This document shows positions 1 through 11,900 of a DNA stretch of 64,000 nt, one piece after another. A program made the translations under genes and the position numbers. The DNA comes from Brugia malayi. Its lineage: Eukaryota > Nematoda > Chromadorea > Rhabditida > Onchocercidae. The first letter of the stretch is position 1, and each line of letters opens with the position of its first letter. The notes below the pieces were generated by a model that was given only the letters and a program-made list of their open reading frames with translations, was not told the DNA's origin and searched no databases. The stretch lies in the NCBI RefSeq assembly GCF_000002995.4, contig NW_025062479.1, positions 21,200,721-21,264,720 of the forward strand. Direction: 5' to 3'.

Positions 1-499
1 TCTCGTTTTTTTTTTTTTTTTTTTTCCTTTTTGTAATTAAGGAAAAAAAGAGATACCAGAAAATTTACAAATACTATTTCCACTAAATTTTCTACATCTG
101 ATTATTTTCTTTTTTTTTCTTTTTTTTTTTTTTTTTTTTTTTGCATAAATTGGAATAAGAGAAAAAAAAACGCAATAACCGATCGATCAACTTAATAGTA
201 ATCGAATTTAGTACTAATCGAAAAATTTTTTTTGTTAATGAGAAGTTTCGTTGTCATAGGATTTTGAAAACTTTTGGATTTATAAAAATGCTAAAATTGA
301 AAGTAACACGCAAATATTTGATAAAAGAAGTATTTTGAACTTCTGAAAACTTCCATAGGTGACAGAAATGTTATTGATCTATTTTTGCTTTTAATCTTCA
401 GAAATCTAGGAATGATGCTAATAAAATCAGATAAACCATTTTAACTTAATTTTCCCAATAAACCATAGTTAACACTTTTTCTTTCTTCTTTTTTTTCAG

Positions 500-797
500 T
501 TATCATATGTACTATTTTCATGAAATTGAGGATAATGTACAGAAGATATTTGTAAGTACAAATAGAAACTAACATTTAAAATTAACTGGGAAAATCCTTC
601 ATCTCATTTAATTCACAGTTTTTTTTTTTTTTTTTTCTGTCAAGAAAATTGATACTAATAAGATTCATTGAAAGTTTAACTGTTTTGAATAAAAGTGAAA
701 TATGATTACATTATGTTCTGCCCTTCATTTAGAACAGTTTAAGCTTCAGCGGATCTTATCAGTACCCATTATCACTACGACATTTTCACTGTCTTAA
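500..797 (+). CDS. Candidate last two exons of a gene entering from the left edge
   Basis: Two short open segments have good splice signals. Segment 500-551 follows a poly-T tract plus CAG and ends at a GTAAGT donor; it reads YHMYYFHEIEDNVQKIF. Segment 738-797 follows AACAG, starts in the matching phase and reads FKLQRILSVPIITTTFSLS before a TAA stop. Joined, they give an in-frame carboxy end, so a plus-strand gene may begin left of the window. No family is recognised and both pieces are short. Chance matches to splice signals are a real possibility in such AT-rich DNA. Confidence 0.22.
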
Positions 798-1371
798 CAT
801 TCTCTACATATATCTTTCACTCTTGTCGATTTTATGCTTCTCCAGCAGAACAGATAACAGGTGCAGCAATTAAGAATAATTAAATCCCATCATCAACAGT
901 ATCGATTACAACATTTTAGTGAATTAATTCTTCATTTGATATTTCACTATATTCTATTGTATTTTTTTATGTGTGCTGCAAAACTTTTTATTGCAATAGT
1001 TTGCCACAGATAATTAAGATAATTAGAAAGCTATCCTAGAAATTATTATTAAATAGCCGAATAAAATGAATACAGGCTGGATGTATTTTGAAATTAAATA
1101 AAAGTTTAAAATTAAAATGAAATCTTCAGGCTCATTCTAAACATTAAAACAAGTGGCTTTTAGGTATAACATTTATATAAAAGCAGTTTTTCTTAATTAC
1201 TTCTGTAAAGCTGAGGGATAGCTATTACTTCGTCACTGCTGGTCGAATTCAAGAATTATTACAGATTCTCTTATTAACTCCAATGGTACTGTTGCTCTCG
1301 AATTTGTTATGTTGTTTATCAACAATGTCATAATTATGAGTATGATGAAAAGAAGAAGAACTAGGTGTTCG

Positions 1372-1399
1372 AAATGTCATTTGTTCATAAATGACATTT
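1372..1399. repeat. Perfect 11-bp inverted repeat (hairpin)
   Basis: AAATGTCATTT at 1372-1382 is followed by a six-base loop and its exact reverse complement at 1389-1399. No gene end or run of T immediately follows, so it is recorded only as a possible hairpin. Confidence 0.7.
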
Positions 1400-1582
1400 T
1401 GTTTGTTTCTTTCTTTCTTTTTTATCAGTCTTCTTCAAATTTTCACAACAGATCATTGATACTACAAAGTAACGTATAAAAAGAAAAAATGTTCGTTTTA
1501 TTCTCAAGTGCTTGAAAATTTGAGCAAAATAATATTGCAATGTTCACTTTTAGCTTCTTTTTCATTGTTGAATTTTAACAGA

Positions 1583-1670
1583 ATGGCTAAGATTGTTGTC
1601 CTCCTCATTACGCTTAGTGAGATGGAACAGTTGCAATACAAGATTTTCGAGCAGATGCTTACAAGGAGGT
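1583..1670 (+). CDS. Candidate first coding exon, gene unresolved
   Basis: A pyrimidine-rich AACAG acceptor lies one base before an ATG. The ATG opens 29 codons beginning MAKIVVLLITLSEMEQ and reaches a consensus GTAAGT donor at 1671. An acceptor next to an ATG fits spliced-leader addition or an internal exon. The only nearby downstream acceptor, just before 1743, leads to a stop within a few codons, so no continuation was found. Unspliced, it would be a 31-residue peptide. No family resemblance. Confidence 0.22.
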
Positions 1671-1689
1671 GTAAGTAGTTAGCAGTTCA

Positions 1690-1812
1690 GAAGAAGAAGA
1701 AGAGGAAGAGGAAGAGGAAAAAGTTTGTAGGAATATTTGCAGCATTTAATTGACCCGATCGTTCATTCTTATCTTCTCTCTCTCTCTCTCTTTCTCTTTC
1801 TCTTTCTCTCTC
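1690..1812. repeat. Purine run followed by CT microsatellite
   Basis: A GAA/GGA purine tract at about 1690-1724 is followed after some 50 bases by a pyrimidine tract of CT and CTTT units at about 1771-1812. The two are roughly complementary in composition. A TTG-started 88-codon frame through the pyrimidine part is low-complexity and not accepted as a gene. Confidence 0.6.
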
Positions 1813-4800
1813 ATTTCCTTTCTACATAACTTAAAACTTTCTCCCACAAATGAGCTATCACAAAAAGATAGTCGTTTCCACTTCCATCATTTTATCCATC
1901 ATCAATCCCTTGCCAATAATCGATTATCCACATCACATCAGTTCCTAATTTCCTGTCCTTTCAAGTGTTTATTCTCTTTAAATATTATCAGTGATAATGT
2001 TACTATCATATTTTAAACTAGCATTTAGCAATCAACAGATACTGTTTGAATTTATTAACTGAAAATTACTGATTATTTGATTTTAGTCAAAGTTTAAATT
2101 CAAAAACAGTATTAAATGAAAAAGCAAATATGGAAGAACAATATTTTCAGTTTATGTTGATTATTGCGCCTTATTTAACAGTCTTCAATATGTTATCACA
2201 TTTAATTGTTTTCTGAAGTATTCATTGGGTCCTTTTAACAGCATTTTTTGAAAAAGATTGAAAATTTTCATAAATTTCTGACAGTTATTTAGAAGGGACA
2301 GAAATAATAATTAATTTAACTGAAGAAAGATTGCATAAAATGAAATTTATCACAAATCATTCTCAAAATATCTAGTCCTGAATGACTGAAGATATGAGTT
2401 TTACTGAATTTATATTTTTCTCTCATTTGATACAATTTTATTTATGCAAAAATATTCTATAATTGAGTAAATCATAAATAACATTCTATTGTTCAAACAT
2501 TTAGCATCTGATCATACTTAAAACTGTTTAACGATATTTTATGCAGGTTACTGATTTTAATTATGAGAAATTTTGATTATCTTATTTTAATTTCTTACGC
2601 TTTAAGAGCGGCTTTTTTTTACAATAAAGATATTGGGCAAAGAGTTAGATTAGCTCTACCAAACACAACTTAAATCCTTTCCACTTTTTTTTTTTTGCAA
2701 ACCTTTAAGATAATTTTTAAAAAATCAACACAATTCAATTTATTTTCTAATTTCCTTTTTCTCTTTTCTTTTGTAATTATTTTTTCTTTCAATGCTTAAA
2801 AAACAAATTATATTTACAAGAGAAATTATTCCTCTCACCTTTTCATTCCAGGTGAGAAATGATTGACAATTTCATAACTATCATTTAATTACCTTTCAAT
2901 CTTCAAATTCATCTTCATTCTTCCAGGAGGGAAGCAAAGAAGCTTTAATTATCATAGTGAATTAAAAATCTGTTAATAGTCAGAAAAGCAAACTGAGTGA
3001 TAAAATATTATGTGCTGCAAATTCAATTGGCAAAAATTGTTTGAGATTTCATGAAATGGAATTTACTGAATTTTAGAAATTTTTTGGTGGAAAAAATTCC
3101 TTTAAATTTTGTTTTCTTTTTTAAAATAAGATTATGAAAAAAAAAAAAAAACATAGCTTCAAAGCCTTTCTTTTTTCATTTTTTATAATCTTCTTTGAAT
3201 TTTCCAGAAGTAAAGAGAGATTACAGGATCAGTATCAGTAAACTCATGTAAACAACTGCAGCAAGGCGCTAATTTTTAACGTGCACAACTGAGCACAACT
3301 TTTAAACAAAATTTAAAGAGTGCAAAAAAATTTTCTCCATCTAAAAATTTCCAGTACTACTTGTTTTTTCTTTCTCTTTTCTTCTCTCTCTCTCTCTCTC
3401 TTATCTCACAGTTATTTAGATACTAAGAATTTACTTTTTACTTACATAAAAATGCTAAATATAAATATATCATTGCTAAAAGCAAAACTAGAATAAATGA
3501 TTTATCATTTTAGAAATTTTTAAGAAATTAAAAAAACTCGAAAAAATTAGGTTTTTTTTTTTTTTTTTTAATCAATCCGTAATAACAAGTATTTCATCTT
3601 GGCCTTATTGAAACAAATAAAATTACTCAAATCTGATATTAATTAATTAGTGAGATATTTCGCTAATTTTGCTACGGAGGTTGATGAAAGTGCAAAATGT
3701 TTAAATTAATAATACTTAAGCGTTAAAAGTCTCCTTTTTTTTTTGTTTTTTTCTTGTTTTTTTTTTTTTATTTTTGTTTTTTGTTTTTATTTTTTGTATA
3801 AGTATTTACTTTGAGTGAATGCAGAGAATAGTATCATGTAAAATATACTAAGCATATGGATGTATCTTAGGAAAGGTAGCATCTGTTGCTATTCTGTCAA
3901 ACACATGTGCCTCTTGAGCTCCTCTTCAATACTTCATTCATTCATTCAACAATGTTGGATACAGTCTGATCGTTTAGGATCACCTTTTTGTGTGCTTTTA
4001 AGAAATTTGAAACTAGAAAGGTCATTATCTTCTACAACTGTTTATTAAATTTTTAATACAGTTTCTGTTTTTTCACACAATATTTAATGCATTTATGAGG
4101 TCAATGAATATTCTAATTCAAAAGATTTAATTAATTGTTTAATAATTTTGTTGTTGAATGTAGAGAATTTTGCTAAAGTAAGCATATGATCTTAAAAAAC
4201 TTTGAAGCATAAGTTCATTTAAAGTAAGAATTTGTTCCATTCAAAAAAAATACTTTTAAATGATTTAAGTTTTCATTGAAGGTTCTTTACATCTATCATT
4301 ATTTCATCTATCATTAATAAATGATTATGAGTTTATCGTAAAGCAATTAATGTTATTTTTAATTTAACTCTAAAAATAAATCTAAAAATACGATTTATTG
4401 CCAACTAATGTATTTTAAGACCCGAACAGTTTGAAATCATAACATAAAATATAATAGTCTAAAAAGTTATCACTGTAGTTTGATGAGAAATTAATTTCTA
4501 ATTTAAAGTAAGCTTTTTTTAATTAAATAATTAAATCATTTACGAAGATCAGAAAACATAGATTTCATTGAGAATCTCTGTGAGTACTTTACTGCGGGGC
4601 AATTAATCTTAAAGAAAAGTTTACCGAAATGGCGCTTCTTGCTTGATTGTTTGTTGCTTACTAAGAGGATGGATGAAGTTAGCACAGATTAGATGAAGTG
4701 ATTATCGTGGGTGTGAGGTTATCTTAATTATTTGATTGTTTATTCTGACCCAATTAGCAATGGTGAACCGCCAAATTTTATTTGTTTATTGTAATGCACT

Positions 4801-7738
4801 GAAATTTATTAATGAAATTGGCGCTATTTTAAATTGCATCGATTTAATTTTATTGAAAAAATTTGAATTGAATTTGAAAGTGTTTTCTTTCCGTAAAAAA
4901 TATATATAAATTACAAAAAAATTTAATCACCATTTTGATTTTTAACTGTTTATTGATTATTTCAAAAAATTTTACTTGAATTTTGTTTATCAGACAATCA
5001 TTTTTTATAATTTTTCATAGTTCCCAATTACCCAAATCTATATTTAATTTTTTTTTTTTTCATTAAATTTTACAATTCAATATTGGAAAGTATTTAAATG
5101 GAAGCAAAAGTTGCATGAAAAATTCCATTTGTTTTCTTCCTTATTTTGAAAACGGCAGAGAAAAAAAAAGTTTTATTATTAGAAGCAAATCTTTACTTTT
5201 CTGCATATGATGGCATTGATATTTCAATTCTGAAAAGTGAACAAATATTCGAAATTCATATTGCATAGGTCAGAGTTTAAAGTTAATAAATTTGATTAAT
5301 TATTAAGGCACTATTTCATTAATTCTAATGAAAAAATGAAAAATATGATAATGCTATGCTCCGGAAAATGCTTTTAATGAGATCATTCTTCAATGATAGT
5401 TTTGGCTTATTTCTCAACCATTATTAGCCTAAAGTATTAATATATTAAATGGGTCCTAGTCTGTCATCTAATCAGAATTGAAGATGTGCATCACAAATTA
5501 ACAAATCAATGCTTTCTCCATCATTTCCTATCATTATTAGTAATATTGATCAATTATTGATCAATTGTCATTGCTTTCATTGCAAAAATTCTAATTAGTG
5601 AAGAATTTTATTGTTATTAAAGGTGCATTGAATATGCAAATATATTAGAAAAGTAAAAGAAAAGATAAAATTTTCTTTTTTTATTGACTAACAAATAGAA
5701 AAGCAATCGATGCATTCAATAATAAATTAAATTTAGATTATCAGCAATTTTTTTTGAAATTTCACATTATGCTTAAAAGGAGCAAAAATTTTCGGACCGA
5801 CATCTGTTTATTGCTATTTTCTGAATTAAACATTGGATACATTTGAAATTTGTTTTTGATTTTTGTATTTTCGAACTTATGAATTCTATTGTAGTCAAAT
5901 TGCTCCTTTAATCGACATTTTGAACGCATTTCAATAAAATTAATTATATAGTGGATCGGATTCAGTATATGAAGGAACTTCATTTAGTATGAGGTGGGAT
6001 TCGCTTCTGCTAACAAATTAGAATAAAAATAATATTGCTCATTGGATATATTAAATTTCACTTTTATCTTTTTTTTTTTTGATTGTTTTATTTCAAATCA
6101 TACAAAATTATTTTTGAATGCTCTTTTTTGTTCTATGAATTTCATAAATAATCGCGGTTTTTTGATAATTTAAGTCTACAAAACTACTAGCAAATCATCT
6201 AAAATTATATATAATTGATGATGTGATTGGTCAGATGATCTATGTATAATCTAGTATTTAAGTATTCAACTATATTTTACTTACTGATTTCGTTTTATTC
6301 CTAAGAAGTTTGAAAGTATCAATTTTAATCACTTTATCTTTTTACGAACTTTTCGCATAATTTCACAAGGTTTCTCCTAAAAGAATAAAGAAACTTTATG
6401 TTGTACAAAACGAACTTTTTTTTTTTTGTTGCAATTTTTCTATAATACATTCAAGAAAATTTTTATTTTACTTAGATATTTAATCATTCTGTAATTTAAA
6501 AGTGATTTGATCACTTTTACTCGATACAGTTCAAACTAATTCCCAACAAGTTTTGATTCTGTTTTCAACAGAACTGATGCAATTACTGAATTAGATCAGT
6601 AAAATAAAAGAGGAGATAATCATGAAAAGTAATAATGATTTGATCAAAAATCAGTCTCACATTAAATTAGCAATTTTTTTTTGTTACATTTCTAACTTTA
6701 AACGTAAAGTTATAAATTGTAACAAAAGCTAATAATAATTAGTTTTATTGTTATAATTTTTCTTAAATGGTTGAAAATTTTTCCTTGAGCTAATATAGAT
6801 TTTGATAATCAATAATTTGTTCCATTTTTTCATTTTTTGAGAAGTTTTAAAAATTTTACTATTTTAAGTGAAATACGAATGCAATAATTGAAATTTATGA
6901 AATTAATATAAGTTGGTTATGATTTAAAATAAAACAAATGATATTTCTATCTCACTTAAATTGTCATAGTATTCATTTATTCCTTTTTGCTGTTTAAATT
7001 TTTACAATTTGACGGAATTTATATTCTCTCTGAAACTATCAATGTGATGGAAAAATGATTCGCTAGTAGTTGTACAATGTGTTTCAAATCATTTTTGAAT
7101 GGAAAATTTCTTTTTTCACGATTATTTTTCTTATTACGAAACATTTTAATGTAAATTTTGATTGAAATAAATTTTGTTAAAGAACGATAGTTTCAATATT
7201 ATGCAGCAAATGCTTTGGTGCACAATTTAAACAACAAAACTTTCATTCTCAGCTTTCTTTTTTTTGTTAGCAATTACTTTGATCTGTTATAAATTTACAG
7301 TAACGCTACCATGGAAAAGAAAATAAATGCTTACTTATGATTAAGCAAATTCAAACTCTTTTAACAAACATTTAAAATCTTTTCAATTTCATTTTATGAT
7401 GAATCACTACATAATTTCAAGAGTTAATTTCTCTCATAATTATTTCTAAATATGTAATGTTTAATAAATTATTATTTATAATAAAGAATAAATGATTACA
7501 AAATCTTTTTTTTTTTTGTGCTATCAGTAGAAGAAGCAATCAATGAACAGATAAGCATTACTTTTAGGGATAAATAATCGTTAAGAATGAAACTGGAAAA
7601 ATTTTCTTTTTTTGTGTTTTATAATACACTAATGGAATAATATTATTGAAAAGAAATTTTTAAAAGTGATTTTCATATTTTACGTTTTTTTTTTTTTAAA
7701 AAAAAAAAAAACTAACAAATCATAACGAAGAGAAAATC

Positions 7739-7775
<37 letters not shown>

Positions 7776-8925
7776 TCGAGAGAAAAGGATTGTTCATATA
7801 AATTGTTTATTTCTTTGGATTATCGGATAGTTATGTTGCAGAGCTTTTAAAATTACGCATTATTTTACGTTTTATGTTTATTGGTTCATTTATGCCATTT
7901 TTTATTCAAATAAAACACTTAGATCTTATTTTATTTTCTCTCTTCTTTTTAATAAAATATCTTCTTTTGAAGAACAAATTTTTTATTAATTTTTATTTTT
8001 TTCATAATTTTTTCCAGTCTTAAAGTTTATTTGAAATTATAATAAATATAAACAAATAAATAAATGAATAAGTAAATAAATAAATAAATATGTAGCCAAT
8101 TTACAAGTGTTCTCTTGGTATTTTCAAAAATTAAAATAACGGTGAAGGCGCATTTATTCCAGCAGATGTCCTGTTGGAATCGAACAGAATTGTTGCTATT
8201 CTCTGGTGCTATTCAGTTACTATTTATTTTTCTTAAAAAGCATGTCTTATTAATCTTTTGACTCAGAGTGCACCAATAATCCATCATATCAAATCATAAG
8301 CAAACACAATCAAAGGATCCGTTAAATATGTTATCTTGACAGCTTATGATGTTTCAAGGCTTGATAATTTCTTACTTGTGTAAATACCTGTCCAATGCAC
8401 AGAATTTAATCATAATCAAATTATTATTAAATCATAAAATGAACAGAGAAAAAAAAAAGGAAAAGAGTTATATAAAGAATTAACAGATAGGAAGTGAAGA
8501 AAAAATTGAAAATATGAGAATAAAGAAGGAAAAATCAGTATTAGATCTTAAGTCTTTCCAAATTATAATTATCAGCAACAATCGGCTTTTCATCATTGAT
8601 AATAGATTGATTAAAATGAGTTGATTTGACAGACGGTGGATGTTATACTTTCAAGTTTGCTAACATACCGCCAGATGTATGTATAACTATGTATGAATTT
8701 TGATAAGCAGCTTAATCATTTCAATAGAGATTCATTTTTTTTTTTAATTTCTCACAAATTTCGTAGTCAACAAGTAACGTTCAAATTACGCAGTGAAAAT
8801 GTGTTAATATTTCAAAATATCTTTTAATTACTTGCAAATTGAATATTAATTTCAACAATATTAATGCTGCGCATTTAGTCTAATACTTCGGTGCACTATT
8901 CTATTTATGAATAAAAGTTATTTAC
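1813..8925. other. Long non-coding stretch, no gene recognised
   Basis: No open frame with splice signals and protein-like composition was found on either strand. The stretch holds homopolymer T/A runs, a CT repeat at 3381-3401, GA repeats at 7742-7772 and AAAT-type repeats at about 8041-8090. A 73-codon minus-strand frame at 5762-5983 has nothing to support it. The right end is presumably the upstream region of the integrin-like gene. Confidence 0.5.
7742..7772. repeat. GA dinucleotide microsatellite
   Basis: About fifteen uninterrupted GA units in otherwise AT-rich non-coding sequence. Confidence 0.95.
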
Positions 8926-8952
8926 AGATATTTCGAAGTTGATTTTCGTCTA
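8926..8952 (+). promoter_or_regulatory. Probable spliced-leader acceptor and short 5' leader
   Basis: TTTACAG ends at 8927, leaving a 25-base leader before the ATG of the integrin-like gene at 8953. Such a short leader directly after an AG acceptor is typical of nematode trans-spliced messages. A cis-spliced non-coding first exon is the alternative. Confidence 0.45.
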
Positions 8953-11900
8953 ATGAAATCTCACATATACTCGCTACTTGCACTATTTATCGTTATTGCT
9001 GATGGTAAGTAATCTTTTAATGAATTTCATTCCATAAGTTGTGCTAATTAGAAATTAGCCAACATTATTTAATTTCAGTATTTGCAAAGGATGTGAGGAA
9101 ATTATGTACCAATACATTGGGTAGCAGAAGCTGTGGCCAATGTATTAAACAGCATCCAGATTGTGCATGGTGTCTTGATCCGGTTAGCTTATTGCTCATC
9201 AATCATTTGCAAATTAAAATAAAACAATTTTGAAGGAATTTAAAAAAAAAAAAAAAAAAAAACAAATTAGAAAAAATTTTTAAAGGAATTAATATGTTTA
9301 GAATTTTTTCAATAATATATATATTCAAATACAATTTGAAATTTTCAATTGCTGCAAAATTATGTATCGTTAGCTCAAAATGCTAAGTATAAATAAGTTA
9401 AAAATTACATGATTACTTTTTATCTGCCTGTTTAACATGAGTGACTTTCTGGTAAACTTATTTTTAGCAAACTAAATCTCAAAGCTGAGTTTATATTTCA
9501 ATCAATTTTTGCCACTGGCATCTTAATTTTGTGTAAAAATTAGTTATTGGAAAAAAAGTAAAATTAATGAAATTTCGAATTATATCAAGTTATTCTAGAT
9601 ATGAATGAGATTAGAGCTCAGGAATACAATAAGTTTAATTATTCAATAAAACTTATTATTCTATTCGTCAATTAGCCATGGCAGAATGGAATTTGAATTA
9701 ACAAAAAATACTTTCAAAAAAAAGGAATATTAAGATTAATGTAACCGTTGTGCATAAATATTTTTTTGTGAATTTTTTTTTTTTTTTCGAATTGATAATA
9801 AATTATGGGGAAGAAAAGTTTTGAAATATTACAGCATTTGGTAGGTCCATCACGATGTGATTTAAAATCTGAATTTCAAGGCAAATGCGCTCCATCGCTT
9901 ATCTATTCACCGACTACAGAAGTTCGAATTGTACCGCAAAATGTAATATTTATTTTTGAATAACAAATCTTTTTCGTTTAATCTAAACTAATTTTAGAAC
10001 AGTTTAACTAGTTCAGAAGCTTCAAGTTATGCAACCTTCATTGATCATAGCAATTTATCCTTTTAAGTAAGGACAACTAAATTGCATTTTATAGATGGAA
10101 ATTCGTGGAATTTTTCTATTACTGCAAAAATTAAAGACAGTATAAAATATTTTTTAATTTTTTCCAACTTATTTTTCCTGAAATTTTCAAAATTAATGAA
10201 TTGTTGTTTTAGAATTTGCCATTAGGAAGTAAACAGGCAGATGGTGTAACGATTGTACAACTCGAACCACAACAAGTTGTTTTGAGAATGAAACCTGGTT
10301 ACCATAAATTTTATAATTACCCATATCCTATCTCATATCTCATCCAAATTTTGTCACTTCTATGAAATAGCAAAAAAAAATTTAGGTCTTCTCATGTGTA
10401 ACTGATAAAATTGATCTATTTGAAATTGCTATAAAATGCTAGAATTTGAGTTTTCAATTTATTTTCACTATCAGCTAAAAGAAATTACTGCTGTAATTAT
10501 TTCTTTCAAATTCTTATTTCTCTCAGAAAAAAAAATAACTCTCATATAACAAAATGAACTTGGTTATTTTAAAATGTCAGTAACTTGACATACTTTTTTT
10601 CCTTTCATTCTTTGTTAGTTAGTAAATATCCTTTGTTTATTTGGTAAGATTTGAAAAAATAAGACGCAAATCATCCGACCATTTAGTCTTTCTCTTTGTT
10701 TTCCTCTTCCTTTGTCATGCTTAAACTTTATAATTCAATTCAAAAGCAACAATATATTTAGTTAGCAATAAATTGTCTATTATTATGCTCAAATTTGATG
10801 ATTCAATTCAAATATTAGTGATAAATAGTTGAACAGTACAAATTTCACGTCGGCAAATATTGCTAATTTAAAAAGCAGAAAACATTGCTTAATAAACTAG
10901 GTTGGAAAAAAAACAAAAAAAAAAGTGTGTGTGTGTGTGTTGTTTTTGTAATTAAATGCACTTTTTAACATATAAATAGCAAAATAATGCTGAAGAAGAA
11001 GCATATAAACAAAGTAGCAACCAATTATCATTGCTGTGTAAAAGTAAAGTTAAACGAAATTTCCGACAAGAATGAAAAAATTTTAGCAGCTTTGAAAATA
11101 ATTTTAAAAATGTTCAAATTTTGAATTCCATGTTACAACTATAATCACCATTTTATCATCGCTTGGTCAACTTATCTGATCGAATAAACACATGTTTTTG
11201 TAATTATATGCACTTTTTGAAAAATTCTTATTACAACAATATGGTTCATCATCAAAAATAATTTAAATTTTTGCTTCTTTACAATTATATATGAGAAGTA
11301 AGGAAAATTAAAAAGAATTTTACTGATGAAAATTTAAAATTTTTATTTCTTAGGATTAAATGTGACAAGTAATTAAGCAATTAGTAATAATTATTGAATC
11401 CGAAAACAAGAAACTAATGCCTGCCTCATCATTTTTATACAGTTTATGCTAATCAAATAATAAAATACTACAAGTTACTCTGCTAATTATACTCACTTAA
11501 TCAATTCTTTTCCTCTCATCTTTCCAATTAATTATTTACCTGAATTATTTACATGTACTGCAAAAGTGTTGAAAATCTTCCATCACAAGTTTCACTAATC
11601 CATGATGGTATTACATTTCTTCAATTTCGTCTGGTTTTTTGCCTTTAATACCCAATCACAACCAATACTATAAAATATAATTTCATGACACTTTTCACAA
11701 TTCATTGTTGTGAATTTTTGTAAATCTTTGAAATAAAATATTTCATTTTAGGCCATCGCTTTACTATCACTCACCTATTTCTCTATTAATGCCTTATTAA
11801 ATCCATCAAACTTACAACTGTCTTAATTTTTGTTCCAAAACTTAGCGAAATTACACTGTTTTTTCCTTTCTCTATTAATGTCTTATTTCAATTTCAGTTG

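Noticed and set aside
1750..2016. 88-codon frame with a signal-peptide-like start
   Set aside because: Starts at TTG and its hydrophobic/serine part is just the CT microsatellite translated.
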